NCBI GenBank assembly: GCA_026874595.1
Contig: CM049308.1
Location: forward strand, 96,210,624-96,274,623
Reading direction: 5' to 3'
Source: Sipunculus nudus
Lineage: Eukaryota > Annelida > Sipuncula > Golfingiida > Sipunculidae
Length of the DNA stretch: 64,000 nucleotides
The translations under genes were made by a program, and so were the position numbers. Below are positions 9,393 through 22,700 of the stretch, in pieces. The notes beneath the pieces were generated by a model. It did not search any database and was not told where the DNA came from. It saw only the letters and a program-made list of their open reading frames with translations. Position 1 is the first letter of the stretch. The number at the start of each line of letters is the position of its first letter.

Positions 9393-12192
9393 CGTATCAG
9401 TTTGGTGGATGAACCGGGATTCACTTCCAGCACATCAGCGCCAGAAAAACCGACAATGCTTCCAGCTGGAGTGAAGAATGAAGATCCCCTCTCGCAACCA
9501 CAGGTGCCATTGACTGGTCTACCAACCAATGCATTGGAACTACAACCCAGGTACCGGATCACAGCCTAACATCAAGAATGTAATCTCTTCTGCTGAAGGT
9601 ATCAAACTTTGCTATGAACTCTCTCTTCAAACTTTAACTTGGCTGCAGTTTCTCAATGCTCTGCTTGAGAAGATCAAAGACTCTCACTGTATCTTTAAAC
9701 CAGAAGGACACTGTAAATCAGCATATTGCTTTAACCGTGACTTCAAGTGCAAAAATGACATTTTTCGCTAAAAAAAAAGTGCTGTGATATCTCAACCTGA
9801 GATCATCATTGTTTGGACCAGCCACACAAAAAAATCAATATCGGGACAAGCCAGCTTGGGCCTATGTCAACAATACTACTGGCCATACCACGTGCACTGT
9901 GTTTTATCTCACAACAAGTTCCTCGCTATGTTCCTGCAACTACTAGAAGCAGATTTGCCGTTTTACCGCTATCTTCTGCACAACCTCCCATACCAAGACT
10001 CCAGGAAAAAAAAGAAGCCAAGTCAGCAGAGAAGACAACAGAAGACCCAAGGAAGACAAGATTTCCTGAGGTAATGAAAAACAAAACCAGAGACTCTGAA
10101 TTTTACATGCCCAATGTAAATTTGGGGCATTTCATAACATTTTGCATGTATATGTTGTAAACCTAAACACAAAAAAAATATGTATGTAGTAAACTATAAC
10201 TTTCTCTTATTGCTGTGTCATAATTGTAAAATGATATAATTTATAGTGTGTCTACTTTATTGATATGGTTAGGAATACGTTTACAAGACCACAGCAAAAG
10301 ATGTAGAACTGTCAATGTTAGATTTGACACAGTTATGTCTATCTCAGTTGTTAATATGTAATGTCACCAAAATGACTGTATTGATTCACATTAAAGAATT
10401 CCTAGAGTAGAGCGATATGCAAAACCATCAGCATGTTAGCATTCATTTATATTGAGATTTTCTCATGTGTTGTTCCATACCAAATCATCAGGTATCGAAA
10501 TGCTTTCTTGGCTATAAATTTAATGGAATGGTAGCACATTGTGTAACCAAAGCACAATGCGATGCTTATTTTCAATTGTCACAGTTTGGTCCTAAAACAC
10601 GGGTTCATGGGAAGCCCCCCAATATATAGGAAATTTGGACAAACTGGGGAGTTTGATGACTCCAAAAAAAAATCAATAATGCACTGACCTGTGGTCACAT
10701 TATTGCCTCAAACAAGGGTTTGATTTGGTTAACCTCATTAATAGCTGGAAATGCCAGGCAAAATATGTAGGTTAGCACAGGAATTCTTCTCACAGGAATT
10801 CACATTTACGCATACTATGACAGACATGTTCATGAGCAAATGCATTCTGGTCACTGCTTTCATGATACTGATAACCCATAAACCAAAATGTGGAGTGACA
10901 AGGATTTCAATCATTACCATTATTCATAATTCATCACTTTACAGATGCATGTTTGATCTTACACATAAATAGCTATAGCAATAAAGTTACCATCTTAATC
11001 TTGGGACTAGATCAGAACCTGCAACTGTCAGAGAAGTATTTCATTTATCATCATGTTTTCACACATATTTCGCCTTGTTCATGCACAAAAATGGGTAATA
11101 AATGGGAACCTATGTACAACATTCCTCTGTCGTTAGGAATGACATTATGTCTGTCAAGTACTTATCCGCTGGTAAGGTACACCAGTTGTGTTATGCTAAA
11201 GGAATAGCAAATCAACCTTCCATTATTCACAATTCAACTTGTCCCAATGGCAAGTATGAAAGCCAAATGTATTTTGAATCATTGGTACTGATCAACACAC
11301 AGAGCAGATAGTCATGTACATATGTATGTGTTAAACTCTTAGGCACAAGAGTATATAAACTTTGTCAGCTTAGGAATTCATTATCCATTTCTCAATGGAA
11401 ATATTTTGATTAGCTACAGGTATAGACTAATGTTAGGCATTGTTAGCAAATCACTTGTCATTTTTTTAAATGCACATTGCTGTTCAACAGAACATATTTA
11501 TGTAACATCACTTACTCTATGTTCAAAGGGTTCACATACTTTGACTTATTCCATTGCTTATACTGTAGGCATTGTACTTGTATAATCTGTGTATGATGTT
11601 ATCATCATATCTATTAAGATATTTATTTATTAATACTATTTAGATGCTGTCATACTTATATAATCTGATGTTGTCATCTTCGGATGTCAAATAATGTCAT
11701 CATGATTGCGATGTTGTTCCTGATTTTATTACAAATCAGCATTTTATCTTTTAGATAATGTTTAGGATTGTCATTTCACAAAAAAGATTGTCTTTAGAAC
11801 ATGTATGTATAGCTATAGACTTATTTATGTAGTTTCTCAGCTTATTTAGCTAATGCTACAGCATTGTGGTTGTACTACTACAAAAATTTCCAATAGGCAC
11901 TTCCTCAAATTCCTTACACTGTTCCATCTGGAACTGTGACATATGTTCCTGTAATTCACATCTATATTGATATGTGCAATCTATTACACCTCAGTGATGT
12001 AATACTTTACTCTCTACAGACATATATCCAACACACTGTCACTAGTGCCAGCTAGTTCTATTCACATTATGGCTACTGTTCTTGCAGTTAATGCAGACTT
12101 AAGCAGTATATCTTGATCTTTACACATGTATTTCTGTCATCTGTATCCCAGTTATATTTCCTGAAATAACTAAAATTTTCTCCGACTAAGCC
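9393..12192 (+). other. Retrotransposon interior without pol genes
   Basis: About 2.8 kb, AT-rich to the right. Short frames at 9375-9569, 9784-10074, 9813-10160 and 10953-11311 show no gag zinc knuckle and no polymerase signature. A weak possibility is that 9375-10160 is a decayed gag: the frame at 9784-10074 ends in a lysine/arginine/glutamine-rich tail (SRKKKKPSQQRRQQKTQGR). No function can be claimed. Confidence 0.55.
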
Positions 12193-12230
12193 AATGAGGC
12201 CGGAGCCTCATTCTGAATACCAGAGGGATA
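12193..12230 (+). promoter_or_regulatory. Stem-loop and polypurine tract before the 3' LTR
   Basis: AATGAGGC (12193-12200) pairs with GCCTCATT (12205-12212) around the tetraloop CGGA, a perfect 8-bp stem. It is followed 18 bases later by the 3' LTR; AGAGGGA just before the LTR is the likely polypurine tract priming plus-strand synthesis. Confidence 0.55.
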
Positions 12231-13019
12231 TGTTATGGAGTAGGAAAGTGCATATTTGTGACTTAACACATATTTCAAGGAATATTTCACATTTCATATT
12301 TCACAAATTTAAGCTCAGTTTCAGGCATGTCAGACTAAACAATTAATGACTTCTCATAATTGATGACAAAGACAACCAGCCATCCGGTCACATACATATA
12401 GGCTTCTCTCCCAATTTAATCAGAAAACAGTACACCAAACCATTATAAGGTCTATTTTAAGTCTGTACAAACAGAAATAGTGTCACAGAATGACTTATGT
12501 GTTTAGTCTTTATGAGGGAATGGTAGAACACAATTAAAACATGTTATTTTATGAGACTCCGCATGTGTATATAAGCACTGTCCTCCAAATAGGACTTGTA
12601 GGTCAGTCTATAACTGGATGTATGTCAGGTCAGACTTGGGATTTTCCATGGAACTTTTGTCGAATCAGATCTCACGAAAGTGAGGAGGAACACTTACAAC
12701 TCTGATGTAATTGTGACCTACTTTGAGTCATCCAATAAGGTTTAGCTTTTATGACGAAATGCAGAAATATGGATATGAATGTCTCATATGTCACGTGAAA
12801 GCTGTGTAACAAAACTATCTGTAGTGCGCACAGAGAGTCAGAGAGAGAGAGGGACCATGTCTAGCTGGGCACTGCAGGGCCTCAGCAAAGACTGGCCCAG
12901 ACTCTGTCCTGTGAATAAAGACTTCTATCATCAAACTGGTCTTGGAACATTGTCTGCCACGCGCATCAGCAACCGTATGTGATACAGGTGGGGACATCCC
13001 CAACCCCACCTCTGTATCA
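12231..13019 (+). repeat. 3' LTR
   Basis: 789 bases, same start (TGTTATGGAG) and end (ATCA) as the 5' LTR, with TATATAAG at 12568-12575 and AATAAA at 12914-12919. It is followed by ATAC, the target duplication. Confidence 0.92.
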
Positions 13020-13023
13020 ATAC

Positions 13024-14377
13024 TACCCTCCTTACATGGTCTTGATAATTTACAATTCAAGGTTTGAAACCCCTCCTTTTACGGTCTGGATATTGTACAA
13101 TTCGCATTTGATAAACCTCCTTATCTGGTCTTGATAAATTACAATTCAGGATTTTATAACCCTCCTTATATGGTCTTGATATTTGTGCCTCTGTTTTGGG
13201 GGGAAAATCACACATAATTCAGGGATGGTTTGTTGTATCAGCCTGAAAATTTGCAGGTCCCTCTATCTTGAATAGTTCTTTCTAATAAACAAGACTGGTG
13301 GCACCACCTTCAACCATTTTTGCGTGTTGTCCATCCACGCATCTATGCAAGGTAAGACGTACTCTTGACCACAGAGACACTCAGATGTATACTCTCTTAA
13401 CATAAATTGTGAAACAGGCATTCATCTTAAACAACTGAATAATTATAGATGGTAGACATCTAGAGAGATGGACTAGTATATAAAGTACTAATATATGTAC
13501 TTATATGTTACTAGTATATATAAAGAAGATGCATTCAAAGAAACAATAGAGAAACACATCTATTTAGTACATAGAATTACCTATAAATATATACCTGGTA
13601 TGCACAAGAGACCTTTACCCTGAATTGTGGCAGACTTTACCTGCTTGACATACATGTGTAATAATAAAATGAACCAAATGCAAAGCATTTATGCTAATAT
13701 GCATTTTCTTGCTTACATGATCTTTAAATATTGCATATTGTCATAAGAAACATCAAACAAAGTTTACAACACCTGCATACTTGCACAAATGCAGACATTT
13801 ATCAGAGTATGCATGCACTGCAATTTCTCTATAATAAATATATTATGTATTGATAAATTAACAATAGTTATAAAAATTTATTAGTATATAGCACAAAAAT
13901 ATAAATAACTTAATATAAACCCTTAATGTTCTGCATTCAACTCTTTTTTTTGGTGATATATATATAATATAACAATCTGTTAATATTAAAGTACGGGTAA
14001 ATATACTAGAAGTCTTTTAATTCCTTTCGCCAAAGCAGATGTTTATTAAGCTGATTATATGATAATCTGTTTACTGACTTTTCTGTACCCATTTCCTGAA
14101 TTCCAGGCAATGGGAACACAAAGTTAATCAATCAGTCCTAATGATTTAAACCAAATAATAGGAGAAATCTGATGTTGTCCAATTTCTGTGGGCCAGTGGA
14201 GCTGTAGGTTTCCAGGTGCGTGTGTCAGTTGAACCCTGTGGCCCCCATGCATAACTAATGTAGTTGCCGATTTCGTGAATATTGGGCAGTAGAACCACAA
14301 TATACTTATAAGAACTTTATATGTGCATTCCATCCATCCTTAGGAAAGAATGGCATGCATGCAGGGATCTATAAGAA
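13024..14377. other. AT-rich intron with a short decayed tandem repeat
   Basis: Positions 13025-13190 hold about three diverged ~50-base units with the theme CCTCCTTA...TGGTCTTGATA...ACAATTCA. GGTGGCACCACC occurs at 13307-13318. The rest, including an AT-rich stretch near 13800-13990, shows nothing recognisable. Confidence 0.5.
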
Positions 14378-15227
14378 TGTCAAGGTCCAGATCCCGATCG
14401 TTCGGAATTCCATACGGCCTAAACCTGGAACGGAATTTGAGCTGGACAAGGGCTGGACCAGATCCCAATTGGGGTTTAGGCCAGACTGAATCCTGATTGG
14501 CATTTGGTCTTGACCAATCACTGTATTGGTCTGGACTAATCAGGAATTGGTCCAGACCAAATCCTCAACGGGTTTCTGGCCAGTCCAAACCTGGATCCGG
14601 ATCTGGTCCAGCCAAGATCCTGATTCAGACTAAGTGACATAATACTAAATAATGCCTTCAGCACATACTTTTGATTTAATCAAGAAAAATTCACCTTAGT
14701 TCAGTTTATACTCATAAATTTAAGTCTATATCGTCATGATGAAATTTTATTTATGCCTTGCTAAAGTTCAAATACAGAGAGTTAGTTGAAGAAGTGACTA
14801 TTAGTAGGACGGACACCTGAAATGAATCAATAAATGGAATACTCCTGATTTTTGTGGCATGACTTGACTTTTGTAAGATGTTTGTAATTTGTTAAACCTG
14901 ATGAATAAAACATTTTTTCTGGCTTGTTTTACCTACATGCATCATATATGTATGATCAAAATAATTAAATTCTGTATCTAAACTTAACAAAACTTTTTAT
15001 AAATATAAAAAAATTTACACTGATTTGATAACTAAAAAGAGCCTTGTGGACAAGAAGATAGCAAGTATATACAGTTATGAGCTGGATCAGGGGTATGGAT
15101 AGCCATAACCTTCAACTAATAAGACAGGAAGTCACCCACTTTGTTATAAATAAAAGATCGGGATTTAGGCCGGGGTGAATCCCGGTTGGAATCTGGTCTG
15201 GTCCAGATCAGGATCTGGGCCTTGACA
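14378..15227. mobile_element. Small element with 17-bp terminal inverted repeats
   Basis: The left end TGTCAAGGTCCAGATCC (14378-14394) is complementary to the right end GGATCTGGGCCTTGACA (15211-15227) with one mismatch. The outer parts (14378-14620 and 15160-15227) are CAG/CTG-TCC rich with many short palindromes such as TTGGTCCAGACCAA, the middle is AT-rich. It looks like a foldback or MITE-type element. No clear target duplication and no transposase. Confidence 0.55.
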
Positions 15228-15503
15228 TGAACATGTATTACTGTATAAATTTTTTCTAGGATTGGTGATTGATTTTTTTTATAATCGGGAATATTTGGTA
15301 CATCCATTATGAAAAAATTACGCAGGACACGTAAGATAAAAGAAAAATTTATAGAGGATTTAAACATTTCAATAACACACAAAAGAGAAATCATACAACA
15401 ATCTCCATTGAATTTGCCCCGTAAAGGCAACATTTTAGAGAATGGAAAAAACATCTGGAGGCAAACATGCCAAGTGCCCCTAGGCTAGATGAATATCTAT
15501 TGA
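15228..15503. other. Intron, nothing recognised
   Basis: AT-rich sequence between the inverted-repeat element and the 17-bp minisatellite. Confidence 0.5.
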
Positions 15504-15846
15504 AGTGTGGATGAAGTAGTTTGGTGGATAAAGCGGTGTGATGGATAAAACAGTTTGATGGATAAAGCAGTTTGGTGGATAAAGCAGTGTGATTGATAAA
15601 GCAGTTTGATGGATAAAGCAGTTTGATGGATAAAGCAGTGTGATGGATAAAGCAGTTTGATGGATAAAGCAGTTTGTTGGATAAATCAGTGTAATGCATA
15701 AAGCAGTGTGATGGATAAAGCAGTTTGGCGGATAAGCAATTTGGTGGATAAAGCAGTTTCATGGATAAAGCAGTGTGATGGATAAAGCAGTGTGATGGAT
15801 AAAGCAGTTTGATTAATAAAGCAGATTGATGGATAAAGCAGTTTGA
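15504..15846. repeat. 17-bp minisatellite, about 20 copies
   Basis: The unit GCAGTTTGATGGATAAA repeats with a 17-base period (for instance starts at 15601 and 15618); alternates with GTGTGATGG variants. Because 17 is not a multiple of three and the unit lacks minus-strand stops, all minus frames stay open, producing long but meaningless frames of 17-residue repeats (LLYPSNCFIHHTALSIK type). Confidence 0.92.
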
Positions 15847-16468
15847 TGAATGGAGAGAAAGCCATGAAACATTTATCCAAATTTCTGAAATAGAAGTATT
15901 AAACATGCAGTCCAGTTTTTCACTGTAAATGTCCAAATCTAGTAAACAAGCAGCTTCTTCTTGCCCTAAGAAGCAAAACACAGAGATATATTTAAGCAGA
16001 AAAGGCTTGCAATGGATCAAAAGGCTTGCTGGCCTTCGAATCAGAGTGACATCTGCTGGTCACTTTATGAAGTAAAATGATTTACAGTCAAACAGCGGTG
16101 ACATCTATTGGTACAAAAGGGAACCACTTTACTGTGGATATAATTCTAATAAATGTGTCTGTGTTTACCAGACAATAAGGCCATACAGACACAGAGATGC
16201 ATACTGTTATTATTTTAAATATAGCAGGCTAAGAAAATTCTATCATTAGTATTCAACAATGTGTAACATCACAGACAGCAACAAGCAGAGGATACTCATC
16301 CTCGACGTGAAACCCTACATACAATGACTGCAATAAGAAATATTCATTCAAGGTGACTACTGACATAGAATATAGAAGATGAGTGACCCCTGGTTCACTG
16401 CCTTCTGATGATTACATACATGTGCTACTAAGGCCTGACGTCAACTGAGAAGTACAGACCAGCAAGAA
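15847..16468. other. Intron, nothing recognised
   Basis: Sequence of ordinary AT-rich composition with no repeat, RNA gene or coding signature I could identify. Confidence 0.5.
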
Positions 16469-19400
16469 ACAAGGGACCCATGGGTCACGGCACTCAGCTG
16501 ATAGTGATTGGACTATAAATGTTTCTCCACTGTGATCCTATATCGAGTCGATAAAGCTTATGAATATCATGTACATGTTAGGCTATTATAAAGGAATTTA
16601 ATGTAATATGTGAGTAAATGATAAATGAAATTACCTGACTGATGGATTAATAGAGTCAAATAAAGTGGTTTATTTTTTATTTATTTAGGAGGGGTTGAAA
16701 ATTGTGATATATTTGAGCAAATATGAATGCAATGACAGCAGTAATAAGCAGTAGTAGAATGATGATAAGGCTATTTGTTGAAGGATCTAAAGTGTATGGT
16801 AGTCTGCAAGCGTTCAATTTGACAGATATGATGTTATGATTAACTATGCTGATGAAGTGATTTATGAATATGTGACTGTATGACACAATATCTCTTTAGT
16901 CTTGACAAGGTACATTATTGTGATGCCCACTATGTCTACATATTACACAATATTGACATAATTTCTGGCATGTACATAGGTACCTATGGACGAATAGTTA
17001 TACAAAATATTAAAGTATGAATATATCTGATTCATCTTGTTCTTGCTTACTGAGGCTGACTTTGGGATGGGGTTCGGAGAAGGGAAAAGTGAGGGCAGCA
17101 CGAAGGTGGATGTAGAAATATTCTATTGTAATGTTTTTCATTTATATAAGAATATGAAAAGCTAAGAGGAAAGGGGCCCTCCTACTTGGTTATAGTAAAG
17201 TTCTAAATATATGATTGCAAACTAATACTCTGACAAGACTGTCATGAAGAAAAACAGTAAAAGTTTTGAGATACTGTGTTGCATACGAAAATTTATAGTT
17301 GGACAGGCAAGTGGACAGAATGGATTAATACCTTTATTTCACTTTCAAGAGAATAATGCATTTAAGTTTAAAGATAATCCTATTTTTTTAAGCAGATCCA
17401 CTTTTTCAATTAAGAAGTTTTTATCTGAATCATTTTTTTTATTTACAGGTTTATAAATTTTTAATTAAAAAACCTGAAAATAAAAGTTAAAATATTAGAA
17501 TTGTTGCAAAAGTTGCAATCATTATATATACATAGTAAAAAACATTGGGTCATATTATGCATACACATATATTTTATTATTTTTAAATCATAAATGTTTA
17601 AACTGATTTTAAAAGAAAATAATGCCACAACATGGCATCTACAAGAATATTCCTTGAATCACTATTAAAAAGTTTTGCACATTGGAGTTTTCAGGACATG
17701 CTTAATTTTATTCACCAAAATAAAATAAAAGTAAATTTGATAAAATAAAACATCTTTTCAAATAAAGTATACACACTGTTGGTTGAATGAGGGACAAACA
17801 ATATCATTGTGCTAATTACTATCCCAGTTTTAATTAATTACTGGAATTAATAGTCAATTTCACACCTGGTGAAGTTTTTACTCTTCTGAAGTAAGGAATT
17901 ACTTATCTCATGAACATCCACACTTTCACAGCAATACACCACTTTGTGGACACAATTAAATGTACACTTTAATCATTGTAACCCTGGTGGTACAATACAA
18001 AATCTAAATAGTAGCATGTCCAAGAATAAAATAAAATACAGAAAAATTATAACATTCATCTAGTTTATGCACCAGCTTGGGGGGGGGGATAGTGCAGGGC
18101 AAAGGGGAAGCCTGCTAGTAGTGGCCAAGCTGGGCCAAGGTAAGCTGCCTGGGGTGGGTTACATAATGCAAGTGAAGGCTGTACTACTAGGTGGGCTAGA
18201 TGTAAACAACACTTGACATGGTGTATGAAAACATGAATAAAAGCTATTCATTCCAATCAATTTCTTTTGAATGTTCAGATTTTAAAAGATTAAATCCTTA
18301 TGCATATATGCTGGGAAAATTAAATCAACAGTGCCAAAGTTGGACAAAATTTAAGGTATTGATTTTTTATTTATGCTAATAACTTGAAAAATTTGCAAAA
18401 TTCAGATCTAATTTTGGGTAAACAATTGAATCTTGATTAAATAAAGTTATATTCCTGAAAAAAAATCTCTAGGTTCAGCAATTCTCATGTTAGGTGAGTA
18501 AATATATTTCCTGATTTTTTAAAAAACTGCATTATGTTTTGGCCCATAACTTCAAAATAATACCCAATACTGACCTAATTTTTGGTATGTTCATAGAAAA
18601 TGTATAAAAGAATGTGATTACTAAATACGATCAAAAACAGATCAGTGGTTTTAATATTAGGCAGCCTTGAAGTGTAACAATGGCTTTTTTTAATGGAAAA
18701 CAGAGTTTTTTTCCTTAATATCTCGAAGGAACAAAGTCCTAATGACCCAATTTTCGGTATGGTAGGAGATTTTGGGGACATCTAAAATTATGTCAACAGC
18801 CTGGGGAGCATAGAGATGTGCACTGAATGACCTACAGTCATCAAAGTGGACTGCCTGACAATGTAAGGGAATACAACAAGAGCCTCCAAAAAAATTCAAT
18901 AACTAGCCTAATTTTGCAGCTTTTATTTTCAAATTTAAGATTTTTACAGATTAAATCCTTATGTATACATGGTGTGAAAATTAAACCCACAGTACTTACA
19001 GGAAAAAAACGTGCCATGGCCAAAGTTGGGCAAAATTTAAGGTACCAATTTTATATTTTTGCCAATATTTTAAAAAATTTAACAAATTTTGATCTAATTT
19101 TTGGTATACAATTAAATTTTTATTAATTAAAGTTGTATTACTAAAAAAAAAGTCCCTACCTTTAACACTTTTGGTCTTAAGTGACCAAATATCTTCCTGA
19201 TTTTTTTACAAAGTCCATTATGTTTGGGCCCATAACTTTTTTAAATTATATAATACTGACTTAATATCTGGCATGTACATAGGAACTATATAGAGGTATA
19301 TTTATGGTAAATATGAAAAAAACCAGATGAGTGGTTTTGATATTAGGCAGTCCTGAAGTGTGAAAATAGATTTCTAATAAAAAATTGAGGTTTTTCCTTA

Positions 19401-19585
19401 ATATCTCAAAGGAACGAAGTCCTATTGACCCAATTTTTGGCATGGTAGGAGATTATGGGGACATCTAACTGTATGCCGAAATTCAGATGTATGCCGACGG
19501 ACGGACGGACGGACAGACAGACGGACGGACGACGGACAATGGACCATGACTATAGCTCAGATGACTTATAGTCAGCTGAGCTAAA
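16469..19585 (+). mobile_element. Interspersed repeat, copy A (left of the satellite)
   Basis: It starts with AAGGGACCCATGGGTCACGG and CACTCAGCTGA (to 16501), and ends in a GACGGAC run (19496-19540) and a terminal hairpin (19554-19582). From 17116 on it is clearly homologous, in the same orientation, to copy B at 56770-58582 (shared AGGAAAGGGGCCCTCCTACT, TTGCACATTGGAGTTTTCAG). Its right part holds a diverged internal duplication: about 18280-18790 resembles 18930-19465 (CCTTAATATCTCGAAGGAAC versus CCTTAATATCTCAAAGGAAC). No transposase frame was recognised; class is unknown. Confidence 0.7.
19554..19582 (+). other. Terminal hairpin of repeat copy A
   Basis: AGCTCAGATGACT pairs with AGTCAGCTGAGCT around TAT: a 13-bp stem with one mismatch. 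The same hairpin ends copy B at 58549-58577; both are followed by AAAAA. Confidence 0.8.
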
Positions 19586-19711
19586 AAATCACACTCTGAC
19601 AATCACGTGCAGTTCAATGGTTGGACCAAATTTGAAATTATAAAAAAAAGTTATTCATCATATTTATGTCAGATACAGGTCCCACAGCTGTCCTTATTAC
19701 ACTGGTTTCAC

Positions 19712-22700
19712 TGTAGTTAAATGCTGATGTGCTCACACCTCTAGGTCACCTAGTCAACTTATCACTGTAGTAAGGTCAGTATACTGATGTGCTCACACCT
19801 CTAGGTCACCTAGTCAACTAATCAATGTAGTAAGGTCAGTATACTGATGTGCTCACACCTCTAGGTCACCTAGTCAACTAATCACTGTAGTAAGGTCAGT
19901 ATACTGATGTGCTCACTCCTCTAAGTCACCTAGTCAACTAATCACTGCAGTAAGGTCAGTATACTGATGTGCTCACACCTCTAGGTCACCTAGTCAACTA
20001 ATCACTGTAGTAAGGTCAGTATACTGATGTGCTTACACCTCTAGGTCACCTAGTCAACTAATCACTGCAGTAAGGTCAGTATACTGATGTGCTCACTCCT
20101 CTAGGTCACCTAGTCAACTAATCACTGCAGTAAGGTCAGTATACTGATGTGCTCACTCCTCTAGGTCACCTAGTCAACTAATCACTGCAGTAAGGTCAGT
20201 ATACTGATGTGCTCACAACTCTAGGTCACCTAGTCAACTAATCACTGCAGTAAGGTCAGTATACTGATGTGCTCACACCTCTAGGTCACCTAGTCAACTA
20301 ATCACTGCAGTAAGGTCAGTTTACTGATGTGCTCACACCTCTAGGTCACCTAGTCAACTAATCACTGCAGTAAGGTCAGTATAGTGATGTGCTCACACCT
20401 CTAGTTCACCTGGTCAACTAATCACTGCAGTAAGGTCAGTATAGTGATGTGCTCACACCTCTAGTTCACCTGGTCAACTAATCACTGCAGTAAGGTCAGT
20501 ATACTGATGTGCTCACACCTCTAGGTCACCTAGTCAACTAATCACTGTAGAAAGGTCAGTATACTGAGGTGCTCACACCTCTAGGTCACCTAGTCAACTA
20601 ATCACTGCAGTAAGGTCAGTTTACTGATGTGCTCACTCCTCTAGGTCACCTAGTCAACTAATCACTGCAGTAAGGTCAGTATACTGATGTGCTCACACCT
20701 CTAGGTCACCTAGTCAACTAATCACTGCAGTAAGGTCAGTATACTGATGTGCTCACTCCTCTAGGTCACCTAGTCAACTAATCACTGCAGTAAGGTCAGT
20801 ATACTGATGTGCTCACACCTCTAGGTCACCTAGTCAACTAATCACTGTTGTAAGGTCAGCATACTGATGTGCTCACACTTCTAGGTCACCTAGTCAACTA
20901 ATCACTGTAGTAAAGTCAGCATACTGATGTGCTCACACCTCTAGGTCACCTAGTCAACTAATCACTGTAGTAAGGTCAGTATACTGATGTGCTCACACCT
21001 CTAGGTCACCTAGTCAACTAATCACTGTAGTAAGGTCAGTATACTGATGTGCTCACACCTCTAGGTCACCTAGTCAACTAATCACTGCAGTAAGGTCAGC
21101 ATACTGATGTGCTCACATCTCTAGGTCACCTAGTCAACTAATCACTGTAGAAAGGTCAGTATACTGATGTGCTCACACCTCTAGGTCACCCAGTCAACTA
21201 ATCACTGTAGTAAGGTCAGTATACTGAGGTGCTCACACCTCTAGGTCTCCTAGTCAACTAATCACTGTAGTTAGGTCAGTATACTGATGTGCTCACTCCT
21301 CTAGGTCTCCTAGTCAACTAATCACTGCAGTAAGGTCAGTATACTGATGTGCTCACTCCTCTAGGTCACCTAGTCAACTAATCACTGCAGTAAGGTCAGT
21401 ATATTGATGTGCTCACTCCTCTAGGTCACCTAGTCAACTTATCACTGCAGTAAGGTCAGTATATTGATGTGCTCACTCCTCTAGGTCACCTAGTCAACTA
21501 ATCACTGCAGTAAGGTCAGCATACTGATGTGCTCACACCTCTAGGTCACCTAGTCAACTAATCACTGTAGTAAGGTCAGCATACTGATGTGCTCACACTT
21601 CTAGGTCACCTAGTCAACTAATCACTGTAGTAAAGTCAGCATACTGATGTGCTCACACCTCTAGGTCACCTAGTCAACAAATCACTGTAGTAAGGTCAGC
21701 ATACTGATGTGCTCACACCTCTAGGTCACCTAGTCAACTAATCACTGTAGTAAGGTCAGTATACTGATGTGCTCACACCTCTAGGTCACCTAGTCAACTT
21801 ATCACTGTAGTAAGGTCAGTATACTGATGTGCTCACACCTCTAGGTCACCTAGTCAACTTATCACTGTAGTAAGGTCAGTATACTGATGTGCTCACACCT
21901 CTAGGTCACCTAGTCAACTAATCACTGTAGTAAGGTCAGTATACTGATGTGCTCACACCTCTAGGTCACCTATTCAACTAATCACTGTAGTAAGGTCAGT
22001 ATACTGATGTGCTCACTCCTCTAGGTCACCTAGTCAACTAATCACTGTAGTAAGGTCAGTATACTGATGTGCTCACACCTCTAGGTCACCTAGTCAACTA
22101 ATCACTGTAGTAAGGTCAGTATACTGATGTGCTCACACCTCTAGGTCACCTAGTCAACTAATCACTGTAGTAAGGTCAGTATACTGATGTGCTCACACCT
22201 CTAGGTCACCTAGTCAACTAATCACTGTAGTAAGGTCAGTATACTGATGTGCTCACACCTCTAGGTCACCTAGTCAACTAATCACTGTAGTAAGGTCAGT
22301 ATACTGATGTGCTCACACCTCTAGGTCACCTAGTCAACTAATCACTGTAGTAAGGTCAGTATACTGATGTGCTCACACCTCTAGGTCACCTAGTCAACTA
22401 ATCACTGTAGTAAGGTCAGTATACTGATGTGCTCACACCTCTAGGTCACCTAGTCAACTAATCACTGTAGTAAGGTCAGTATACTGATGTGCTCACTCCT
22501 CTAGGTCACCTAGTCAACTAATCACTGTAGTAAGGTCAGTATACTGATGTGCTCACACCTCTAGGTCACCTAGTCAACTAATCACTGTAGTAAGGTCAGT
22601 ATACTGATGTGCTCACTCCTCTAGGTCACCTAGTCAACTAATCACTGCAGTAAGGTCAGTATACTGATGTGCTCACACCTCTAGGTCACCTAGTCAACTA

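Larger units (their letters stand above)
8585..13019. mobile_element. Non-autonomous LTR retrotransposon, complete
   Basis: Two direct repeats of 788 and 789 bases bound a 2.86-kb interior. Both LTRs begin TGTTATGGAG and end ATCA (canonical TG...CA). The host sequence ATAC flanks both sides (8581-8584 and 13020-13023), a 4-bp target-site duplication. A candidate primer-binding site follows the 5' LTR and a short purine tract precedes the 3' LTR. I see no reverse transcriptase, RNase H, integrase or protease motifs in any frame of the interior, so it must depend on proteins from a partner element. LTR near-identity implies a recent insertion. Superfamily cannot be assigned without a polymerase. 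Confidence 0.9.

Noticed and set aside
9393-12192. gag-pol in the LTR element
   Set aside because: No frame exceeds about 115 codons and no polymerase, integrase or zinc-knuckle motif was seen.
15391-16020. Minus-strand open frame of 209 codons with 17-residue repeats
   Set aside because: It is produced by the 17-bp minisatellite, which has no stops on that strand in any frame; nothing around it looks coding.
18575-19443. Several short frames in repeat copy A (and 58194-58448 in copy B)
   Set aside because: They lie in diverged repeat DNA, differ between copies by frameshifts and have no recognised domain.
19496-19540. Telomere-like repeat in the GACGGAC run
   Set aside because: The unit is a 4-base ACGG/ACAG simple repeat at the end of an interspersed element and is not TTAGGG-like.
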